Positions 8,358 through 15,491 of a stretch of DNA of 39,500 bases are shown piece after piece (positions within the stretch are counted from its first letter, which is position 1; the number at the start of each line of letters is the position of its first letter). The DNA lies in contig JAHXIP010000032.1 in the NCBI GenBank assembly GCA_025655575.1, positions 1-39,500 of the forward strand, written 5' to 3'. The translations under genes and the position numbers were made by a program. The DNA is from Candidatus Thiodiazotropha sp. (ex Monitilora ramsayi) (GTDB lineage: Bacteria; Pseudomonadota; Gammaproteobacteria; Chromatiales; Chromatiaceae). Under the pieces are notes generated by a model. That model was not told the DNA's origin and ran no database searches. It worked only from the letters and a program-made list of their open reading frames with translations.

Positions 8358-9089
8358 CTATATCAATGGCCCCAAAAAGAGGTTGTGAGGTGTCTGCGAT
8401 ACTGAGGAGGGGAGGCATTTTTTTCGGACAACGCCAATGGCTGCCAATCCAAATAGTAACAGCGATAATGGGACAGGCTCTGGTATGGTGATTTTCGCAT
8501 CTTCTAAGGATATGAAATACTCTGCTTCGAATCCGTCGCCAAAAGCTTGGTTGCTGAGGCTGGCATGGATCATATAGGTGTGGTCATTCAGCAGATTGGT
8601 TTTCTCTCCTGCGTATTGGAATCCACTTGGCGCAGACAAGCCCGTAATCGCTGAACTATCCGTTAGATCGGTAAGGGTGGATTTTACGCTTCCCGTACCA
8701 CTGTATAAATCTTGTTGTAATACACCATCATCGCCTTCCACAGAGAAAACCCAAAGGATGTCAATGTTAGAAAACCCATATCCTTGATTGTCAAACCCAC
8801 AATCTATGCATACTTCCTGTCCTGCCTGAAATCCAAAGCGCTGATCCGAAAGGTCCCATTTAACCCATCCTAGATTTGGGTATGGAGTAGAATTGTACTC
8901 TTCGCTCGAAAAGTTCGATTTGAGTAGGTCTGAAATTACGCTTTCGGTGTAAACAGGGGAACCTGGAAGATCGGGATAAGCTGAACCCATGGTGGCTGAA
9001 ATTACACCGAGTTCCGTTTTTAATATCGCGGAGGCATTAGAGACTGGGCAGATTATTACCAGCAGTGTTAGAAGAAAAAATCTTATCAT
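8358..9089 (-). CDS. PEP-CTERM sorting-domain protein (exported)
   Basis: This is a secreted protein of unknown function carrying the PEP-CTERM signal that exosortase recognises in exopolysaccharide-producing Gram-negatives. Residues 1-20 form a Sec signal peptide (hydrophobic FFLLTLLVIICPV, then NASA). The body is beta-rich, with an isolated C-x-x-C (VCIDCGFDNQ). At 203-205 comes the tripeptide PEP, then a hydrophobic helix (VPLSLLLFGLAAIGVV) and the basic cluster RKK at 222-224. Unusually, 19 residues follow the basic cluster, whereas these proteins normally stop within a few residues. The tail may come from a lost stop codon. A stem CATAGGA...TCCTATG at 8290-8318 lies just downstream. No exosortase gene is in the window. 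Confidence 0.82.
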   Translation of the reverse strand: MIRFFLLTLLVIICPVSNASAILKTELGVISATMGSAYPDLPGSPVYTESVISDLLKSNFSSEEYNSTPYPNLGWVKWDLSDQRFGFQAGQEVCIDCGFDNQGYGFSNIDILWVFSVEGDDGVLQQDLYSGTGSVKSTLTDLTDSSAITGLSAPSGFQYAGEKTNLLNDHTYMIHASLSNQAFGDGFEAEYFISLEDAKITIPEPVPLSLLLFGLAAIGVVRKKCLPSSVSQTPHNLFLGPLI

Positions 9090-9679
9090 TTCGCTAAGTC
9101 CTTATGTGCTAAAAAACAAATATCCGTAAGATAAAATAGCAATTTTCACGCCAGGATTTTTATTCCTATAGGCTTCAGTCGGTTAAATACCTAACTAACA
9201 AACTTGGTTGTTTAAAGTGTAAAATATTTCGACGTCTTTATATGTGCGTATATTGTAATGCCACGGATTGGATGGCTGCTTCTGTTGTTATCAACTTGGG
9301 CTGTTATGTGTTATTTGATAGCTGTCTTTTTGCTCTACACCTAACCAGATAATCTTGCGCTTAATGATTTTCCCAGGGTGCATTTTAAGCCTGATAATGG
9401 ATGACTTATCAAGTGCTTAGCGCCAGATGCCCCCATCACGCTGTTGAAGTTCTGTTGGTAGGGAAGGTTTCAGTTCTTGGTCTATCCTGACATGCAATTT
9501 TTTTCATCGAAAAGTCAGCAATACCAATTCCCGATTCATCGTCATTGTAGAGAAGTCATCAGGCAGTTTGTTGGATTTGAAACGTCAGATATTGAGAATT
9601 TTTAATGCGAATGACAAAAAAACTTAACAAAATAATGACAAAGCCAGTTGAGTGTCGCCAATAGGTAAAGGAGTCTGCT
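9090..9679. other. Intergenic region without a recognisable gene
   Basis: About 590 bp of mixed AT-rich sequence between the divergently transcribed PEP-CTERM gene and the small cysteine-rich gene. I see no RNA gene, repeat or credible ORF. Promoters for both flanking genes presumably lie here, but I could not pick them with confidence. Confidence 0.4.
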
Positions 9680-9931
9680 CTGGACGGTAAAAAGCGATTT
9701 GATATTGATCCGGAGGTGGTTGCCGAGGCAATCCAATGTCTGGACTGCCATGCCTGTCTTGAGGACCCTGAATTCAAGCTGTGCAAAATCGATTTCGTAG
9801 ATGATGAGAGTACAGTGATGATTATTTTTGGTGAGCAATGTAGGGATTGCGGTTATGGGCCGGATTTTGGAGATGGCACCTTTTGTCTATGCCCAATTCG
9901 GAAAGAGATTCATAAAAAATATGGTATGTGA
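9680..9931 (+). CDS. Small cysteine-rich protein, possible metal-binding, probable CTG start
   Basis: I do not recognise the family. The protein contains C-L-D-C-H-A-C-L, C-K-I-D, C-R-D-C-G-Y-G and F-C-L-C-P, that is eight cysteines arranged as paired knuckles. This suggests zinc or Fe-S binding in a cytoplasmic protein of about 83 residues. The obvious GTG at 9716 sits directly on a GGAGG with no spacer, so it is a poor start. Upstream in frame, AAGGAG at 9668-9673 lies six bases before a CTG at 9680, giving a natural spacing and an extra N-terminus LDGKKRFDIDPE. No ATG, GTG or TTG lies between the upstream stop and 9680, so CTG initiation is likely. Confidence 0.6.
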   Translation: MDGKKRFDIDPEVVAEAIQCLDCHACLEDPEFKLCKIDFVDDESTVMIIFGEQCRDCGYGPDFGDGTFCLCPIRKEIHKKYGM

Positions 9932-10122
9932 ATTCTCCAAGCTCCAATGTGTCTCGATATGCTAAATCCTATTTGTAGATTTCACTGGACGGGTCATCTC
10001 AACAAAGTGCAATACGATGAGTACACACTTTGCTTGACGCAGATCACTCTTTTGATTCCGCTTCAGAGTTTTTTTTAACAAATTAGGTATATGATTATTT
10101 TAGGGTAACAAGAGTACCTGTC

Positions 10123-10728
10123 ATGTATTACAAGCCTTGGAAAAAGCTCTATCTTTCGCCAGGCAACACCTCAAAAATTCTGGGTGTCACTCCCGCTACA
10201 CTCAGAGGGTGGACAAACAGGGGCATCCTGCGAGCTGAAACGACGGAAGGTGGGCATAGACGCTATCCGGTCAGTGAAGTTTTACGCTTAGCTAAAAGGA
10301 AAGGTATCAGCCTTGACCTGCCTGAAGATTTCTCACTACGTATTCTGATTGTCGATGACGATGAACAATTTTCTTTGTTCATCAAAGAGTATCTCGAGGA
10401 TTTACCTGAAGTTTCAGCTGTGGCGATGGCCAATTCCGGTTATATGGCGGGGAATCTCATTCCCCGCTTCAAACCAGATGTTGTCCTGCTAGACCTGAAA
10501 ATGCCCGGGGTGGATGGCTTCGAGGTGTGTAAAATCATCAAGGCAGATCAAGAGACCCGTTTCATCAGGGTTATCGCAATGAGTGGCTTCTGTACCAACG
10601 AAAATCGCCTTGAAATCACTCAGGCCGGTGCAGAAACATGCCTGTCTAAGCCCTTTCCCGCGGAAGCGCTCAAGCAGGCGCTGGGGCTGACAGTTCAGGC
10701 TGTTGAGCGCGAAGTCTTAGTAGAGTGA
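10123..10728 (+). CDS. MerR-like HTH / response-regulator receiver fusion
   Basis: This is a single-chain regulator in which DNA binding and phosphorylation domains are in reversed order. Residues 10-60 form an excisionase/MerR-type winged HTH (TSKILGVTPATLRGWTNRGI, then EGGHRRYPVSEV). Residues 72-190 form a CheY-like receiver with the acidic pocket Asp78-80, phosphoacceptor Asp124 (VLLDLKMPG), switch Ser154 and Lys176. It therefore should be an atypical two-component response regulator that uses the MerR-type domain as output. No partner histidine kinase is next to it. HupT, 15 kb away, has its own regulator HupR. The function and target genes are unknown. Confidence 0.85.
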   Translation: MYYKPWKKLYLSPGNTSKILGVTPATLRGWTNRGILRAETTEGGHRRYPVSEVLRLAKRKGISLDLPEDFSLRILIVDDDEQFSLFIKEYLEDLPEVSAVAMANSGYMAGNLIPRFKPDVVLLDLKMPGVDGFEVCKIIKADQETRFIRVIAMSGFCTNENRLEITQAGAETCLSKPFPAEALKQALGLTVQAVEREVLVE

Positions 10729-10811
10729 TTTTTCTACAAAACCCACGATGGGGACAATCGCTGCACAGCGTTTAATCCTCATGTGCTGGAGTGTGACTTA
10801 CTCTGTTCCGA

Positions 10812-11564
10812 TCAGTTGGAGCCGGAGGGTGATTTTTGATACTCCGCACGCTGAATCTGAGCCAGCCTGAAGCTCTCCATCAGGTAGTCCAGTAATTGAT
10901 TTAAGGCGATCTCAAGCTCGTCTTCCCGCTTTTGCTCAAGTGCTGAGAGTAAACGTTCATGGATGGCGATAATCTCATGCCGATCTTTGACATAGGACAA
11001 CACCATATTGGTGATTGGTACCAGGGCCTCAATGGTGGTGTACATGACAAATCTGATCATGCTGTTGTCAGCAGCATCAACCAGTGCCCGATGAAAGGCA
11101 ACATCCGCGTGACAAAAGGCCTCATCAGAAATCCCCGCTTGCTTTTGTCGCACTAGGGCGGCTTTCACCTTTTGTACGTGTTCCGGCTTGGCATGTTGGG
11201 CGGCCAATTTTAAACAACCCCCTTGCAGAACGCGCCTGGCATCAACAATCTCTTCTATGTCCATGCTGCCCAAACTGACTAAAAGTGTCGCTGCGCCACT
11301 GAGTGATTCCGCCAGCTCTTCGTGGGTGGGCTGATTGACGAAGTTCCCACCTGCAGGTCCACGGCGGGAGCGTACAAGGTTTTGTGCGGCCAGACGTTTC
11401 AGGGCTTCTCGAATCGTAGCGCGGGAAACACCATATCGACTAGCCAGCTCATCTTCTGTCGGTAATCGTTCTCCCGTTTTGAATCGACCATTGATAATGG
11501 AGGTCCGTAGCTGATCCGCAATCTGCTTAGAAATACTGGTCTTAATGATCGGCTCTTCTGGCAC
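10812..11564 (-). CDS. GntR-family transcriptional regulator, FCD (FadR/PdhR-like) subfamily
   Basis: The N-terminal winged HTH is at about residues 10-75 (ISKQIADQLRTSIINGRF, LPTEDELASRYGVSRATIRE, ALKRLAAQNLVRSRRG). The C-terminal all-helical FCD effector domain covers about 95-235, with metal-ligand-like histidines in CHADVAFHRALVDAADN and IIAIHERLLSAL. The start is GTG at 11564, preceded by GGGTAG. It is divergent from the acuI-like gene, and a TTGTC-A-GACAA palindrome lies in that gene's promoter. The likely role is repression of the neighbour (and perhaps itself), relieved by an organic acid or acyl-CoA type effector. The effector cannot be read from the sequence. Confidence 0.88.
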   Translation of the reverse strand: MPEEPIIKTSISKQIADQLRTSIINGRFKTGERLPTEDELASRYGVSRATIREALKRLAAQNLVRSRRGPAGGNFVNQPTHEELAESLSGAATLLVSLGSMDIEEIVDARRVLQGGCLKLAAQHAKPEHVQKVKAALVRQKQAGISDEAFCHADVAFHRALVDAADNSMIRFVMYTTIEALVPITNMVLSYVKDRHEIIAIHERLLSALEQKREDELEIALNQLLDYLMESFRLAQIQRAEYQKSPSGSN

Positions 11565-11622
11565 CTGTCTCTACCCTTTCGATGGCATATGTGACGCTAT
11601 AATAGCATTGAATTCGATTTGT

Positions 11623-11651
11623 TTGACATGTATTTGTCAGACAAATAAGAT
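11623..11651 (+). promoter_or_regulatory. Sigma-70 promoter with GntR/FCD operator for the acuI-like gene
   Basis: A perfect -35 TTGACA at 11623-11628 is followed after 17 bp by TAAGAT at 11646-11651. Between them sits the perfect palindrome TTGTCAGACAA (11634-11644), matching the T-N-G-T-N3-A-C-N-A pattern of FCD-type GntR regulators. A second half-matching copy (TTGTTTGACA) overlaps the -35. Binding here would block RNA polymerase. Confidence 0.7.
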
Positions 11652-11678
11652 CGGCACGATATTGAGAGGAGAATAAAG

Positions 11679-12671
11679 ATGAGCACAACATTTCCTGCCT
11701 ATCTGATTAGCAAGACCGAGGATGGCCAATCCACCGATTTATGTACTATTTCCACCGATGACCTCATGGACGGTGATGTTACAGTCAAGGTTGAATACTC
11801 GGCGCTCAACTATAAAGATGGCTTGGCACTGACGGGGAAGGCGCCGGTAGTGAGGCGCTTCCCATTGGTTCCCGGTATTGACTTTGCCGGTGAGGTGATC
11901 AGCTCAGAAAATAGCCAATTCAAATCGGGTGACAGGGTAGTGCTCAATGGGTTTGGTGTAGGGGAGGTCCACTCAGGTGGATTTGCCGGCATCGCTCGAG
12001 TAAAAGGTGACTGGCTGGTCTCGCTACCTGAAGCATTCACTGCTCGCCAGGCTATGGCGATAGGCACTGCCGGTTATACAGCGATGTTATGTGTCATGGC
12101 ATTGGAAAGCCACGGCCTGACACCTGATGCCGGGGATATCCTGGTGACTGGCGCAGCAGGTGGGGTGGGCAGTGTGGCGGTTTCACTGCTTGCCAGATCC
12201 GGTTATCGAGTGTTTGCTGCGACAGGACGCCCGGAGGAGCAAGACTATCTGACGGGTCTTGGTGCGTCTGAAATCGTCGACAGACATGAGTTTTCCGGTA
12301 AGGCAAAGCCATTGTCACGGGAGCGCTGGGCAGGTGCCATCGACGTGGCGGGTGGTAATACCCTGGCCAATGTACTCAGCCAAATGAATTACGGTGGTGC
12401 GGTGGCAGCGTGTGGATTGGCAGAATCGATGGACTTACCAACCTCAGTTGCACCTTTTATTCTGAGGGGTGCCAGCCTCTTAGGCGTGGATTCGGTCATG
12501 GCGCCGTTAGAGAAACGTGAGCAAGCATGGCGACGGTTGGAAAAAGAACTGGATCTGGATCTGTTGGAGCGTATGACCGTTGAGATTGGCTTTGATGGGT
12601 TACCCGAGGCAGCCGAGCAGATACTGGCAGGCAAGGTTCGTGGTCGAACCGTGGTGAAAATACCTGATTGA
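11679..12671 (+). CDS. acuI: Acrylyl-CoA reductase-type MDR oxidoreductase (AcuI/YhdH family)
   Basis: It belongs to the zinc-free medium-chain dehydrogenase/reductase family. AcuI reduces acryloyl-CoA to propionyl-CoA with NADPH. The 330-residue length and layout match: the N-terminal GroES-like fold (YSALNYKDGLALTGKAPVVR, then PLVPGIDFAGEV), the Rossmann motif VTGAAGGVGSVAVSLLARSG near 158-177, and family segments W-A-G-A-I-D-V-A-G-G-N-T-L and C-G-L-A. The ribosome site GAGAGGAG precedes the ATG. It is paired with a divergent GntR regulator. The pairing suggests inducible use or detoxification of acrylate/propionate-type acids, for example from DMSP breakdown. The close paralogue group YhdH has the same fold, so the substrate is inferred. 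Confidence 0.85.
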   Translation: MSTTFPAYLISKTEDGQSTDLCTISTDDLMDGDVTVKVEYSALNYKDGLALTGKAPVVRRFPLVPGIDFAGEVISSENSQFKSGDRVVLNGFGVGEVHSGGFAGIARVKGDWLVSLPEAFTARQAMAIGTAGYTAMLCVMALESHGLTPDAGDILVTGAAGGVGSVAVSLLARSGYRVFAATGRPEEQDYLTGLGASEIVDRHEFSGKAKPLSRERWAGAIDVAGGNTLANVLSQMNYGGAVAACGLAESMDLPTSVAPFILRGASLLGVDSVMAPLEKREQAWRRLEKELDLDLLERMTVEIGFDGLPEAAEQILAGKVRGRTVVKIPD

Positions 12672-12691
12672 TTGGTGGTGTTGCCCACCTC

Positions 12692-13117
12692 TCACAGCCT
12701 CATGGCGGTGATCAGCAGCAGTACGAGGCCGGCAACGCCAACCGCCCGCCATATCAGGTCCAGCCACTTCTGGTCCAGCTTGTGTTTCTCGACCAACTGC
12801 TCAATACGGCTTGATGACTGCTGATTGACGGCAGGATCCATCCACACTCTCGTATGATCGAGATTATCAGCTTCAACACAGGCGATCATTTCGTCGAGGT
12901 CTTTGCGGTAAATACGGTTTTCAAGATCCACCAATGAGCGGTGCATCATATTCTGAACATGCATCCGCCCGGCCTCGATATCCTTGAAGCGGGCGACGTA
13001 GCGGATTTCAGTGCCGTCCTCCTGTTCCGACAACTCCGGTACTTCGTCTCTGATTCGTACACGCACCAGTCCGCCGTGGTCTGGATGGGTTTCTAGTGTG
13101 AGAAAACCGGTTTTCAT
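12692..13117 (-). CDS. Hypothetical protein with C-terminal membrane anchor
   Basis: I do not recognise a family. The start is placed at ATG 13117 (141 aa); a TTG at 13141 would add eight residues, and neither has a good ribosome site. The soluble N-terminal part is strand-rich (FLTLETHPDHGGLVRVRIRD), followed by a long charged helical region with DIEAGRMHVQNMMHRSLVDL. A single hydrophobic segment at the very end (AVGVAGLVLLLITAMRL) would anchor it in the inner membrane with the bulk in the cytoplasm. It is convergent with acuI (20 bp apart) and divergent from the universal stress protein gene. Confidence 0.6.
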   Translation of the reverse strand: MKTGFLTLETHPDHGGLVRVRIRDEVPELSEQEDGTEIRYVARFKDIEAGRMHVQNMMHRSLVDLENRIYRKDLDEMIACVEADNLDHTRVWMDPAVNQQSSSRIEQLVEKHKLDQKWLDLIWRAVGVAGLVLLLITAMRL

Positions 13118-13229
13118 ATTCTGTACAGTATATAGACTCAATCCAGATGAGAAAGCAAAAGGATTGGCGACAGCAACAGCGATTGAGTGCCATACTTACT
13201 GATAGAGTAAGCGGGTTGGTGGACAGAGC

Positions 13230-13676
13230 ATGGCAAACTATCAACATATACTCGTCACCGTCGATTTCTCATCTGAAGCCGACTATGTCATCGATAAGGC
13301 GCTTGAGCTGGCGATGGCTCAAAATGCGAAGACCAGTTTTATACATGTGGTTGAATATTCAGGCTACCTCTACCCACCGGACACGCCGTTGCCGGTCGAT
13401 CTGGATCTCGAAGCGCAGTTTGTCGAGAAAGCCCGGGAGAATCTCGCATCAATCGTCGAGAACAAGGGGGTACCCGGAGCGGCTCAGTATGTCGAGGTTG
13501 GATCACCGGCACTGCAGATCGTTCACATGGCTCAGGAACATGCGGTAGACCTGATCGTTCTCGGCAGCCACGGCAGACATGGATTGCAGCGCATTCTGGG
13601 ATCGACTGCGAGTGGTGTACTGCACACCTCAACTTGCGACGTTCTGGCGGTTCGGGTTGGGGTCTGCAAGACTTGA
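13230..13676 (+). CDS. Universal stress protein, UspA family
   Basis: This is a cytoplasmic 148-residue single-domain USP. The N-terminal strand HILVTVDFSSEADYVIDKAL is typical. The C-terminal ATP-binding signature G-x2-G-x9-G-S/T is visible in GSHGRHGLQRILGSTASGVL, so this is likely an ATP-binding USP. It lies directly upstream of the hydrogenase operon but is separated from it by 330 bp containing the sigma-54 promoter, so it is not obviously co-regulated. Confidence 0.92.
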   Translation: MANYQHILVTVDFSSEADYVIDKALELAMAQNAKTSFIHVVEYSGYLYPPDTPLPVDLDLEAQFVEKARENLASIVENKGVPGAAQYVEVGSPALQIVHMAQEHAVDLIVLGSHGRHGLQRILGSTASGVLHTSTCDVLAVRVGVCKT

Positions 13677-13683
13677 AGGCAGC

Positions 13684-13860
13684 ATGTTTTCTCTTAAATT
13701 GGCCGTCTGTGGTTTTGATTGTCCTACTTTGCGGCAGTTGATCGGTAAGCCGGTATCTGAAAAACGATGGGTGTGGAATAAAACCTTACATCGAGTCGGC
13801 CTACTAGTAGGCATGCGTTACGAGATGGAAAGAAAGTTTCCATATTTATTTGAATATTGA
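13684..13860 (+). CDS. Possible small ORF (58 aa)
   Basis: ATG at 13684 is preceded by GAAGG. The product begins MFSLKLAVCGFDCPTLRQLI and ends with a basic-aromatic tail (GMRYEMERKFPYLFEY). It has two cysteines and no recognisable domain. It could equally be chance, since the region also carries regulatory DNA for hupD and the HupR-like site overlaps its stop codon. Confidence 0.25.
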   Translation: MFSLKLAVCGFDCPTLRQLIGKPVSEKRWVWNKTLHRVGLLVGMRYEMERKFPYLFEY

Positions 13861-13867
13861 CTGCCAA
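13857..13867 (+). promoter_or_regulatory. Putative HupR binding site (TTG-N5-CAA)
   Basis: TTGACTGCCAA is an exact TTG-N5-CAA palindrome, the motif reported for HupR in Rhodobacter capsulatus. It ends 79 bp upstream of the -24 element of the sigma-54 promoter, the usual enhancer distance, and hupR itself is in the downstream operon. Confidence 0.6.
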
Positions 13868-13946
13868 CTAACCATGACCTGCTTTGGCAGATCGCTTTTC
13901 TTTCTACATTCTCATAAATAACAATGACATAGAAATCCGTTCGTTT

Positions 13947-13961
13947 TGGCACGTGCATTGC
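13947..13961 (+). promoter_or_regulatory. Sigma-54 (-24/-12) promoter of the hup operon
   Basis: TGGCAC-GTGCA-TTGC matches the RpoN consensus TGGCAC-N5-TTGC at every fixed position, with GG and GC correctly spaced. It lies 44 bp before the hupD start codon. GGAGGAG precedes that ATG. Confidence 0.85.
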
Positions 13962-14004
13962 CCTTTCCAGTAGCAAAGAGAATGACATTGTTCTGGAGGA
14001 GAGA

Positions 14005-14724
14005 ATGGCGACTGCACCTTCGGTCCTGGTTCTCGGGATCGGTAATCTGCTTTGGGCTGATGAGGGTTTCGGTGTGCGTGCACTCGAGACCCTACAACGC
14101 AACTATGAGTTTCCCGACAATGTCAGGCTTCTGGATGGCGGCACACAGGGGATCTACCTCGTCCAACATATCCGTGAAGCGGAGATTCTGGTGGTGTTCG
14201 ATGCGGTCGATTACGGTCTGCCCGGCGGGACCCTCAAGCGGGTGGAAGGTGCCGAGGTACCGAAGTTCATGGGTGCCAAAAAGGTCAGCCTTCACCAGAC
14301 CGGCTTCCAGGAGGTGCTCGCCATGGCCGAGATGCTGGGCGACTACCCCGAGCATCTGCTGCTGGTGGGTGTACAGCCGGTGGAGCTGGAAGACTATGGC
14401 GGCAGCCTGCGCAGTGAGGTGAAGGCGCAGATCGAACCAGCCATTCAACTGGCACTGGATTACCTGGCAGACTTAGGCGTGGAAAGTCGGCGGCGTGAGC
14501 AGCAGATTACACCCAATGCCCTTCAGCAGGGTGCTATTTCAGATATGGAGCTTTACGAATCTGAACGTCCCGCATCGGCAGTGGCCTGCCGGGTGGGGGA
14601 TGCCCGTGTCATGCAACTGGATGGATTCAGTCCGACTGCACACCCATCATCCCGGAATGCCAATGCATTATCCGTTGGTCTTGATGCCCATCTCGACAAG
14701 TATCGTGATGAGGATTCCCAGTAG
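14005..14724 (+). CDS. hupD: Hydrogenase maturation endopeptidase HupD (HyaD/HoxM family)
   Basis: HupD cleaves the C-terminal extension of the [NiFe]-hydrogenase large subunit after nickel insertion. The family motif G-I-G-N-L-L-W-A-D-E-G-F-G covers residues 11-23, with Glu20 as a nickel-sensing ligand. VVFDAVDYG supplies the Asp, and KVSLHQTGFQEVL the His. The usual length is about 160-210. Here 239 residues are predicted, with a low-complexity tail rich in Ser, Ala and Pro from about residue 165. It is the first gene after the sigma-54 promoter. The next start (GTG) shares one base with its TAG stop. The large subunit it should process is not encoded in the window. Confidence 0.93.
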   Translation: MATAPSVLVLGIGNLLWADEGFGVRALETLQRNYEFPDNVRLLDGGTQGIYLVQHIREAEILVVFDAVDYGLPGGTLKRVEGAEVPKFMGAKKVSLHQTGFQEVLAMAEMLGDYPEHLLLVGVQPVELEDYGGSLRSEVKAQIEPAIQLALDYLADLGVESRRREQQITPNALQQGAISDMELYESERPASAVACRVGDARVMQLDGFSPTAHPSSRNANALSVGLDAHLDKYRDEDSQ

Positions 14725-15050
14725 TGTGTATCGGTGTTCCTATGCAGGTGGTTGTCTCGGAGTCCGGTTATACCCTGTGCGATGGCATGGGAGAGAGACG
14801 CCGGGTGGACACCTTGCTGGTGGGTGACCAACCCGTCGGTGGCTGGTTGTTGGTGTTTCTCGACAGTGCCAGGGAGGTCCTGACTGAAGCCCAGGCTGAA
14901 CAGATCCAAAAAGCACTGCAAGCGCTCGATCAGGTTCTTAACGGTGACACCGAGGTCAGCCATCTTTTTGCTGATCTGGTAGAGCGGGAACCACAGCTGC
15001 CAGAACATCTTCAACAGAGTCCGGCCCTACCGGCCACCACAGGAGAATGA
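14724..15050 (+). CDS. hupF: HupF, HypC-family hydrogenase chaperone
   Basis: HypC-like proteins start with Cys2, which binds the Fe(CN)2CO precursor and the immature large subunit. Here the start is MCIGVPMQV from GTG 14724. The body is the small beta-barrel fold (YTLCDGMGERRRVDTLLVGD, then VGGWLLVFLDSARE). At 108 residues it is longer than HypC (74 aa at 19684), as is usual for HupF/HoxL. That protein is thought to act on the hydrogenase large subunit under aerobic conditions. It overlaps hupD by one base and hupG by four (ATGA). Confidence 0.9.
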   Translation: MCIGVPMQVVVSESGYTLCDGMGERRRVDTLLVGDQPVGGWLLVFLDSAREVLTEAQAEQIQKALQALDQVLNGDTEVSHLFADLVEREPQLPEHLQQSPALPATTGE

Positions 15051-15478
15051 CCATGCCATCGACATTGATCAGAGATCTTATCGACAACAAGGGTGTCCCG
15101 GTGGTGGATGAAGTTTCGTTAGAAGCATTCACCAGTGAGCATCCGAACGTGCTGCTCTTTTTTACCGAGAATCCGGTTCAATTTCCCGAGAGTAACGATG
15201 TAGCGGTGGTTCTGCCGTTGCTGATGCAGACTTTTGCAGAACGATTCAAAGTGGCCGTGGTAAATCGCAACTGTGAACGTCAGTTGCACGCCCGCTTTCC
15301 CTTTGACGGCTGGCCGGCGCTGGTTCACCTGAGAGAGGGCAGATATGTGGGCGCCATCAGCCGCATGCAGGACTGGGATGTCTACCTGTCGGAGATCGAA
15401 AGACTCCTCAACGCCGAGCCGGCGGCGGTATCCGGTTTCCCCATCCCGGTGGTAAGCGCACAAAGCGCCTGTCATTGA
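15047..15478 (+). CDS. hupG: HupG, thioredoxin-like hydrogenase chaperone (HyaE/HoxO family)
   Basis: HyaE/HoxO/HupG proteins are thioredoxin-fold chaperones for the Tat-exported small subunit and lack the CxxC active site. Here the thioredoxin fold is visible (PNVLLFFTENPVQFPESNDV, FKVAVVNRNCERQLHARF, then GWPALVHLREGRYVGAI). There is no CxxC, and the W-P-A-L cis-proline segment is kept. The 143-residue length is typical. Its start overlaps the hupF stop (ATGA). A HupG without hupS nearby again points to a structural operon elsewhere. Confidence 0.9.
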   Translation: MTMPSTLIRDLIDNKGVPVVDEVSLEAFTSEHPNVLLFFTENPVQFPESNDVAVVLPLLMQTFAERFKVAVVNRNCERQLHARFPFDGWPALVHLREGRYVGAISRMQDWDVYLSEIERLLNAEPAAVSGFPIPVVSAQSACH

Positions 15479-15491
15479 TCGGAGATTCATC

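Noticed and set aside
13579..13683. Longer upstream version of the 58-aa ORF
   Set aside because: It runs inside the universal stress protein gene in another frame and has no ribosome site.
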